NCBI RefSeq assembly: GCF_000023065.1
Contig: NC_012691.1
Span: 1,594,501 to 1,658,500 of the forward strand
Length of the DNA: 64,000 nt
Direction: 5' to 3'
DNA from: Tolumonas auensis DSM 9187
Lineage (GTDB): Bacteria > Pseudomonadota > Gammaproteobacteria > Enterobacterales > Aeromonadaceae
A model generated the notes under the pieces. The model was not told the origin of the DNA and ran no database searches. It worked only from the letters and a program-made list of their open reading frames with translations. Shown here piece after piece: positions 58,305 to 64,000 of the stretch. Position numbers and translations under genes: made by a program. Within the stretch, counting starts at the first letter, position 1, and every line of letters starts with the position of its first letter.

Positions 58305-59789
58305 TTAATGGCCATTCAGTAATTTTTCTACTTCTTCCGGTTTGTCGTGTATACCAAATCGGTCAACGATTGTGGCACTGGCCTCATTCATACCGATGAT
58401 TTCAACTTCAGCGCCTTCACGACGGAACTTGATCACGACTTTGTCTAAGGCGCTGACCGCGGTGATGTCCCAAAAATGCGCGTGTTTCAGGTCAATAACG
58501 ACTTTATCCAATGCTTCTTTAAAATCGAAATACTGGTTAAAACGCTGGGATGAGGCGAAGAAAACCTGTCCTTTCACTGTATAGCGGCGAGTCGCAGTGA
58601 ATTCATCCAGTTCCGAATCGATCCGTAAAAAGTGCGCAATTTTATTGGCAAAGAAAAGAGCGGCAAGCAATACACCGGCAAAGACGCCCAGCGCCAGATT
58701 GTGCGTAAAGACAACGACAATCACCGTAGTCAGCATCACGCAACTGGTTGAAAGTGGATGTTTTTTCAGATTAATGACCGATTCCCACGAGAATGTACCA
58801 ATAGAAACCATGATCATGACAGCAACCAGCGCCGCCATCGGGATCTGAGAAACCCAGTCACTTAAAAATACCACCATCAGGAGTAACATCACGCCCGCAA
58901 ACAGCGTCGATAAACGTCCACGACCGCCGGATTTTACGTTGATAACAGACTGACCGATCATGGCGCAACCCGCCATACCACCAAACAGACCCGCGACAAT
59001 ATTGGCAATGCCCTGACCTTTACATTCCCGGTTTTTATCACTGCTTGTATCGGTAAGTTCATCCACAATGGTGGCGGTCATCATTGATTCCAGCAAACCC
59101 ACGACGGCCATCGGTGCTGCATAAGGAAGAATGATCGTCAGGGTGTGCCATGAAAAAGGCACGTCTGGCCACAGGAATATCGGTAGCGTATCGGGTAATA
59201 CACCCATATCACCGACGGTACGAATATCTAAATTCAGCCCCATGGAAATGGCCGTTAACACCAGAATACAGACGAGCGGCGAGGGGATAGTTTTATTCAC
59301 TAATGGAAACAGATAAATGATAGCCAGCCCACCAGCTGTCATTGCATAAACCTGCCAGCCAACATGCGTCAGTTCGGGTAATTGAGCGAGAAAAATCAGG
59401 ATCGCCAGCGCATTCACAAACCCGGTAACAACCGAACGGGAGACAAACCGCATCAGGCTACCCAGCTTCAGATAACCCGCCAGGATCTGAAATACCCCAG
59501 TCAGCAAGGTTGCCGCCAGCAGATATTGAAGACCATGTTCTTTTACCAGCGTTACCATGAGTAGCGCCATCGCACCGGTGGCTGCAGAAATCATGCCGGG
59601 TCTGCCGCCAACAATAGCGCTGACAGCTGCAATACAGAAAGAGGCATACAAACCCACTTTCGGGTCAACACCGGCAATGATAGAGAAGGCAATTGCTTCG
59701 GGTATTAACGCGAGTGCCACCACGAGGCCAGCCAAAATGTCGCCTCTCAGATTGCCAAACCAATCCTGACGTTTGGATAAAAACAGCAT
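58305..59789 (-). CDS. SulP-family anion transporter with STAS domain
   Basis: Inner-membrane carrier of the SLC26/SulP family (sulfate, bicarbonate or related anions). The first conserved block ([20 protein letters not shown]) opens a 14-helix core to about residue 385; the C-terminal STAS domain follows with [21 protein letters not shown] start at the ATG at 59789 (494 residues); an upstream extension of 43 residues crosses the hairpin-rich leader. The substrate cannot be told; relatives paired with USP genes include bicarbonate carriers such as BicA-like proteins. Operon partner is the USP gene. Confidence 0.9.
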   Translation of the reverse strand: MLFLSKRQDWFGNLRGDILAGLVVALALIPEAIAFSIIAGVDPKVGLYASFCIAAVSAIVGGRPGMISAATGAMALLMVTLVKEHGLQYLLAATLLTGVFQILAGYLKLGSLMRFVSRSVVTGFVNALAILIFLAQLPELTHVGWQVYAMTAGGLAIIYLFPLVNKTIPSPLVCILVLTAISMGLNLDIRTVGDMGVLPDTLPIFLWPDVPFSWHTLTIILPYAAPMAVVGLLESMMTATIVDELTDTSSDKNRECKGQGIANIVAGLFGGMAGCAMIGQSVINVKSGGRGRLSTLFAGVMLLLMVVFLSDWVSQIPMAALVAVMIMVSIGTFSWESVINLKKHPLSTSCVMLTTVIVVVFTHNLALGVFAGVLLAALFFANKIAHFLRIDSELDEFTATRRYTVKGQVFFASSQRFNQYFDFKEALDKVVIDLKHAHFWDITAVSALDKVVIKFRREGAEVEIIGMNEASATIVDRFGIHDKPEEVEKLLNGH

Positions 59790-59829
59790 ATACAATGATC
59801 CTATGTATAAAAGACGAATAGCTTCAACG

Positions 59830-59945
59830 CCAGACGAGGTCTGGAGAGAAAGAAATTCAATTTTTTGTGGATATAGAAAAACCTTCCTGCCAGCAGGAAA
59901 AACAGAGGTGGAAGCCATGTTTGGCTGTAAGAGCTAACAGCTTCC
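59830..59945 (-). promoter_or_regulatory. Structured leader with terminator-like hairpin before SulP gene
   Basis: On the minus strand three stem-loops lie in a row. GGAAGC (from 59945) can pair with GCTTCC (to 59910) and encloses alternative small stems, such as AGCCA with TGGCT (59913-59926). Next, TTCCTGC with GCAGGAA (59884-59899) is followed by GGTTTTT, the layout of an intrinsic terminator, 88 bases before the start codon. Last, CCAGAC with GTCTGG (59830-59844). This looks like an attenuated leader. No riboswitch class known to me fits. Confidence 0.45.
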
Positions 59946-60104
59946 GATAGGGATTGCCAACTAAGGCGGCGTGATCTGCACGGTGATTAAGTTATCAATA
60001 TGTTGAAAAGTCGCGGCTATGATAGGGAAAAATGGTAGCTGGATCAAACTTTTCACGGCTATCGTTTATGAAGCCAAGAGCCTTACCTGCCATGTACGAT
60101 GAAA

Positions 60105-60132
60105 TGAAACGAGCCCCGGTTTAACGGAGCTC
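60105..60132 (-). terminator. Probable terminator of the OYE reductase gene
   Basis: On the minus strand GAGCTCCG and CGGGGCTC form an 8-bp stem with one G-U pair, followed by GTTTCATTT. It lies 32 bases beyond the stop codon. Confidence 0.5.
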
Positions 60133-60163
60133 ATTAATTCTTGGGTTCTGTTATCTGAGCTTC

Positions 60164-61264
60164 TCAGCGTTTATAACGTTCGAGCCAGTGCGCATACGGT
60201 GCGGGTAAAACCCATGCCGGGCGATCCAACTTCAGTGCCTGCGCCGCCTGATAAGGCCAGTTCGGATTAGCCAGGTGCGCCCGGCCAATCATCACCAGAT
60301 CAAGTTGTCCGTCTGCGACGGTTTTGTTGGCAACGACTGGATCATCAATTCCCCATGATGATGCTACCGGCAGATTGGCTTCCTGACGAACACGCTGTGC
60401 AACCGGCGCCAGAAATGCAGATCCCCATGGGATAGTGGCATTCGGCGTTGAGAAACCGACACTGACATTGACCATATCCAGACCATTATTGCGGAACAGT
60501 TTGATCAGTTCGATTGATTCCGCCAGTGTTTCTTCATCCCGGCCATCATATTCAATGACACCAAAGCGGGCAGTGAGCGGCAGATTTTCCGGCCATACCT
60601 CGCGTACGGCAGCCAGTGTCTCCAGCAGGAAACGGCTGCGGCCGGCAAAGTCGCCACCGTACTGGTCCGTACGCTGGTTGGCATGAACAGAGAAGAAGCT
60701 CTGCGCCAGATAGCCATGTGCAAAATGCAATTCCAGCCATTCAAACCCGGCATCACGCGCTCGGCGGGCGGCATTAACAAAGTCATTTTTAACTCTGTTA
60801 ATTTCTTCAATGCTCATCGCTTTCGGCACTTTTGGCAGATTCGCGCCAAAGGCAACTGCGGAGGGAGCGATGGTTTCCCAGCCGCGGGAATTGTCCATAA
60901 TATGATCATCACCTTCCCATGGGATATTGGCACTGGCTTTACGGCCCGCATGTGCGATCTGGATCCCCGGTACGGCGCCACCAGCTTTGATGCCTTTTGC
61001 AACTTTGGCCAGCGCGGCGGCCTGCTCGTCATTCCATATGCCGGCACAGTGTGGCGTGATACGACCTTCCGGTGACACGGCTGTTGCTTCAACGATGACA
61101 AGCCCGGCACCACCTCTGCCCAGGCTGGTGTAATGGACTTCATGCCACTCGTTAACCATGCCATCGGTTGCTCTGTATTGGCACATAGGCGGGATGGCAA
61201 TGCGGTTACGGAGTGTCACATCTTTTAATTGGAACGGTGAAAATAGTGCTCCGGTTTCTGTCAT
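60164..61264 (-). CDS. Old yellow enzyme family NADPH:flavin oxidoreductase (YqjM class)
   Basis: FMN ene-reductase TIM barrel of 366 residues. The thermophilic-like/YqjM class is shown by IPPMCQYRATDG with the redox-sensing Cys28 and Tyr30, LGRGGAGLVIVEATAVSPEGRI, the paired substrate histidines in LHFAHGYLAQ, and the C-terminal FMN phosphate loop VMIGRAHLANPNWP. Members reduce activated C=C bonds of enals and quinones. I start at the ATG at 61264, preceded by AGG, dropping 23 unsupported residues. Divergent from a LysR gene that probably controls it. Confidence 0.92.
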   Translation of the reverse strand: MTETGALFSPFQLKDVTLRNRIAIPPMCQYRATDGMVNEWHEVHYTSLGRGGAGLVIVEATAVSPEGRITPHCAGIWNDEQAAALAKVAKGIKAGGAVPGIQIAHAGRKASANIPWEGDDHIMDNSRGWETIAPSAVAFGANLPKVPKAMSIEEINRVKNDFVNAARRARDAGFEWLELHFAHGYLAQSFFSVHANQRTDQYGGDFAGRSRFLLETLAAVREVWPENLPLTARFGVIEYDGRDEETLAESIELIKLFRNNGLDMVNVSVGFSTPNATIPWGSAFLAPVAQRVRQEANLPVASSWGIDDPVVANKTVADGQLDLVMIGRAHLANPNWPYQAAQALKLDRPAWVLPAPYAHWLERYKR

Positions 61265-61360
61265 CTTGTTAACCTGTAATGATGTTTGATGGTGTAAGCG
61301 TATGCTAGAGTATTCATAATGAAAACTATCCAACCATTATGCATTTGATAAGAGTTCGTT

Positions 61361-62281
61361 ATGATTAATCCCCAATGGTTAAGGACATTCTCTGTTTTGG
61401 CTGAACTGCGTCATTTCACAAAGACAGCAGACCGACTCGGGCTGACACAGGCGGCGGTGAGTCAGCATTTACGGCATCTGGAAGGCGAGTTTGGTGCTTT
61501 ATTTGTCAGAAAAGGGCGTCAGCTTGATATCACACCGGCTGGTCAGGCTTTGCTGGATTATGCTCTGGAGATGGAGCAGGCCAATAACCGGCTTACGCTC
61601 AGGCTGACAGAAACGGATGCCGAGCATGGCGAGATCCGCATTATTACACCCGGCAGCATCGGCTTACTGATTTATCCTATGTTGCTGGAGTGGCAGATAC
61701 AGCATCCGGGATTATCTGTTCGTCATCGCTTTGCACCGGATGCCGAAGTGCTGGATGCAGTGCTGAATAATAAGTATGAGCTGGGGATACTGACATTTAA
61801 ACCGGATGACCCCCGGATTATGGCCACACCGTTTGCAGAGGAAACGCTGGAGCTGGTTGCACCTGCGGGCCATAAGCTCTGCTCGTGGGATGATCTGATG
61901 GAACTTGGATTCATTGATCATCCGGACGGACAGGCGATGGCTACCCGTTTATTCAGCCGTCGTTTTCCCGGTAATGCGGGTATCCGTTCTGTTCCGGTGA
62001 AAGGATACTGCAATCAGGTCGGGTTACTGCTTGAACCTGTCGCCCGCGGATTGGGGTTCACTGTGCTGCCTTGTTATGCCCGGCAGGCATTTTCCCGACA
62101 AGATGACATTGCGGTCATGGATTGTGGTGTTTCGGTAGTGGATCAGCTCTGGCTTATCCATAGAGCTGAATGGCCACTTTCCTGCCGGGCAACAGTTACG
62201 GTTGATTATCTCAGAACGCAGGTCGACAGGGCTTATCAGAGCTGCATACAAGCTTCGGATAATAATGAACGGAACCACTGA
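61361..62281 (+). CDS. LysR-family transcriptional regulator
   Basis: 306 residues. Helix-turn-helix near the N terminus (WLRTFSVLAELRHFTKTADR, then TQAAVSQHLRHLEGEFG), followed by a LysR substrate-binding domain (IRIITPGSIGLLIYPMLLEW). It is divergent from the OYE gene with a 96-base shared promoter region and lies 49 bases before the serine dehydratase gene. Either or both may be targets. The ligand is unknown. Confidence 0.9.
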   Translation: MINPQWLRTFSVLAELRHFTKTADRLGLTQAAVSQHLRHLEGEFGALFVRKGRQLDITPAGQALLDYALEMEQANNRLTLRLTETDAEHGEIRIITPGSIGLLIYPMLLEWQIQHPGLSVRHRFAPDAEVLDAVLNNKYELGILTFKPDDPRIMATPFAEETLELVAPAGHKLCSWDDLMELGFIDHPDGQAMATRLFSRRFPGNAGIRSVPVKGYCNQVGLLLEPVARGLGFTVLPCYARQAFSRQDDIAVMDCGVSVVDQLWLIHRAEWPLSCRATVTVDYLRTQVDRAYQSCIQASDNNERNH

Positions 62282-62330
62282 AGTTCATCCACATAAATAC
62301 AGGTAACAGAGAAGCAGGGATCGTAATTTT

Positions 62331-63263
62331 ATGGCACTTCATATTGAAACACCGCTTGTTGAATCCCGTCCGCTGAGTCTGATTGCGGAACGGTCTGTCT
62401 ATTTAAAACTGGATGCATTACAACCACCGGGATCATTCAAGATCCGCGGGATCGGTCTTGCCTGTGAAACCTATCTGGCTCGGGGGGCACAACGTTTTAT
62501 TTCATCATCAGGCGGCAATGCCGGGCTGGCTGTTGCTTATGCCGGGCGTCGTCTCGGTGTGCCGGTGATCGTGGTTGTTCCGGAAACCACCAGCAACAAA
62601 GCCAAAGAACTCCTTCGCATGGAAGATGCCGAAGTCATCGTATATGGCGCATCCTGGCAGGAAGCTAACGCATTTGCACAATCGCTGCTTGGTGAAACCG
62701 ATGCATTCCTTCATCCGTTTGATGATCCTTTGCTCTGGCAAGGACATGCCTCCATGATTGATGAAGTTGCTCAGACGGGGTATAAACCCGATGCTGTTCT
62801 GCTTTCTGTCGGTGGTGGCGGCTTACTTTCAGGCGTTGTGGAAGGCTTGCAACGTAATAAGTGGCATGATGTGCCTGTATTCGCGATTGAAACCGAGGGT
62901 GCCGCTTCATTTCATGCCGCTGTAAACGCCGGTCATACGGTCGAGCTGGACAGTATCACCAGTGTGGCAACATCTCTGGGCGCGAAGCGAGTATGTGAGC
63001 GTGCACTACAATGTGCGAAAGAACATCCGATCCACAGTGTCGTCATTTCGGACAAAAATGCGCTGGCTGCCTGCGAACGTTTTCTGGATGATCACCGGAT
63101 CCTGGTTGAACCTGCCTGTGGTGTGAGTCTGGCCATGGTTTACGATCACGCACAGATGTTAGAAGGTTATAAAAACATACTGGTTATCGTGTGCGGCGGA
63201 GCTACAACCACGATTGATCAAATCCGGGATTGGTCTGGGAAAAATAGGATACAACCATGCTAA
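62331..63263 (+). CDS. PLP-dependent L-serine/threonine dehydratase-like enzyme
   Basis: Fold type II PLP enzyme of 310 residues. The Schiff-base lysine is Lys37 in PPGSFKIRG; SSGGNAG (59-65) binds the substrate carboxylate; SVGGGGLLSG binds the phosphate; CGGATTT is near the end. It resembles the eukaryotic-type serine dehydratase (SDH) class, which deaminates serine to pyruvate without an ACT domain, rather than IlvA. The last 7 bases overlap the downstream LysR gene. Confidence 0.88.
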   Translation: MALHIETPLVESRPLSLIAERSVYLKLDALQPPGSFKIRGIGLACETYLARGAQRFISSSGGNAGLAVAYAGRRLGVPVIVVVPETTSNKAKELLRMEDAEVIVYGASWQEANAFAQSLLGETDAFLHPFDDPLLWQGHASMIDEVAQTGYKPDAVLLSVGGGGLLSGVVEGLQRNKWHDVPVFAIETEGAASFHAAVNAGHTVELDSITSVATSLGAKRVCERALQCAKEHPIHSVVISDKNALAACERFLDDHRILVEPACGVSLAMVYDHAQMLEGYKNILVIVCGGATTTIDQIRDWSGKNRIQPC

Positions 63264-64000
63264 AAGAAAACATCAATGACCTTCTCTCGTTTCTTGTTGT
63301 AGCGCAGGAGAGCAGTTTCACCAAAGCGGCGGCAAAACTGGGTGTATCACAATCGGCGCTGAGTCACTCAATCCGGGGGCTGGAGGAGCGGTTGAATTTA
63401 CGTTTGCTTAACCGTACAACACGAAGCGTTTCTCTCACCGAAGCCGGAGACAGATTGCGTCAAACGCTATCTCCGCGTATTGAAGAAATTGAAGAAGAAT
63501 TAGACGCCCTGAATGAAGAGCAGAATGGCCCATCAGGGAGTATCCGGATTAGTGCCCCTGAATACGCTGCACAGAATATTCTCTGGCCGGTATTAGAAAA
63601 GTTTCTGGTTCAGTATCCGGATATCCGTGTTGAAGTGAATATCGAAAATAGCTTTACCGATATTGTGGCGGAACGTTATGACGCAGGTATTCGTCTTGGC
63701 GAACAAGTGGCGAAAGATATGATTGCGGTTCGTATTTCGCCTGACCTGAAAATGGCTGTAGTAGGGACACCATCCTATTTTTCCAACCGGGAAATACCTT
63801 TAATCCCTGAAGATCTGCATCAGCACAGATGTATTAATTTAAGACCATCTACTGCCGGTGGTGTCTATGCCTGGGAGTTTGAAAAAGAGAACAGAAATAT
63901 AAACGTGCGTGGTGAAGGGCAATTGATCTTTAACACCACGACTCAAAGTCTGAAAGCATCATTGGCCGGATTCGGTGTTTCGTATGCCCCCGAAAATCTG
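63257..64000 (+). CDS. LysR-family transcriptional regulator, 3' end beyond window
   Basis: 248 codons are visible and the frame is still open at 64000. The ATG overlaps the dehydratase stop. The N-terminal helix-turn-helix reads FLVVAQESSFTKAAAKLGVS, then SALSHSIRGLEERL, and the substrate-binding domain starts GSIRISAPEYAAQNILWPV. The pattern resembles the LysR group (CrgA/DsdC-like to YafC-like) with LNRTTRSVSLTEAG. It is translationally coupled to the serine dehydratase gene, so it may regulate it. Confidence 0.9.
   Translation, partial: MLKENINDLLSFLVVAQESSFTKAAAKLGVSQSALSHSIRGLEERLNLRLLNRTTRSVSLTEAGDRLRQTLSPRIEEIEEELDALNEEQNGPSGSIRISAPEYAAQNILWPVLEKFLVQYPDIRVEVNIENSFTDIVAERYDAGIRLGEQVAKDMIAVRISPDLKMAVVGTPSYFSNREIPLIPEDLHQHRCINLRPSTAGGVYAWEFEKENRNINVRGEGQLIFNTTTQSLKASLAGFGVSYAPENL

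Larger units (their letters stand above)
59790..60163. other. Region between the SulP and OYE genes
   Basis: About 374 bases without a gene. Nearest the SulP start it holds a structured leader (separate entry, 59830-59945). Nearest the OYE gene it holds a likely terminator (60105-60132). The centre (59950-60100) has no feature I recognise. Confidence 0.6.

Overview
The window looks like the chromosome of a gammaproteobacterium close to the enteric/Aeromonas branch. A Tolumonas- or Aeromonas-like organism is my guess from protein similarity and gene order; nothing in the window proves the genus. The evidence is a MukBEF condensin operon headed by cmoM, with elyC divergent as in Escherichia coli, an rnfABCDGE-nth operon, RNase T, an E. 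coli-type ArgG, and YbjD, YgjP, YfcA, YqhA and YojI orthologues. I see no rRNA, tRNA, CRISPR array, prophage or replication origin.

Layout. 1-8344 (minus strand): the 5' end of rnt, uraA, then a tight eight-gene unit rnfA-B-C-D-G-E-nth-gloA ending at an intrinsic terminator. 8487-13405: an EamA exporter, DUF2750 protein, ygjP/VF530 pair, yfcA, a 38-residue ORF not previously called, and the OLD-family nuclease ybjD. 13451-16276 (minus): pfkA, tpiA, elyC. 16371-23634 (plus): cmoM-mukF-mukE-mukB. 23796-25567: trxC split by a complete ISAs1-family insertion sequence with a 10-bp target duplication. 26009-28234: an unknown protein and aspC. 28311-32935 (minus): a four-gene BMP-type ABC importer, probably for nucleosides. 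33293-36688: helD and fsr. 36732-42022 (minus): yqhA, maa, tpm, several small or uncharacterised proteins, an M50 protease and a permuted papain-like protein. 42182-44299: a sugar locus with a lone PTS IIB, a 6-phospho-beta-glucosidase and a SemiSWEET. 44381-45709 (minus): argG. 46242-53800: an iron-siderophore locus, fhuC-fhuD-fhuB facing a TonB-dependent receptor and a YojI-type exporter, with three Fur-box-like sites. 54020-64000: a lineage-specific unknown, a YqhD-like aldehyde reductase with a divergent LysR regulator, a small exported ORF behind a MerR-type promoter, a universal stress protein with a SulP transporter, an old-yellow-enzyme reductase with a divergent LysR regulator, a PLP serine dehydratase, and a third LysR gene cut by the window end.

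How the genes work together. The Rnf complex couples ferredoxin and NAD redox to the membrane gradient and shares its transcript with DNA repair (Nth) and methylglyoxal detoxification (GloA). The MukBEF genes overlap and should be translationally coupled. The Fhu locus makes a complete outer-membrane to cytoplasm route for hydroxamate-type siderophores. The right-hand end is rich in oxidoreductases for reactive carbonyls, each beside its own regulator.

I find no clear multi-gene system that is new. The best candidates for undescribed biology are local: a structured leader with a terminator-like hairpin before the SulP gene, the SD-occluding hairpin of the 38-residue ORF before ybjD, a possible anti-SD switch between the beta-glucosidase and SemiSWEET genes, the odd orphan-IIB sugar locus, and the small exported ORF that runs into the 3' end of the stress-protein gene.
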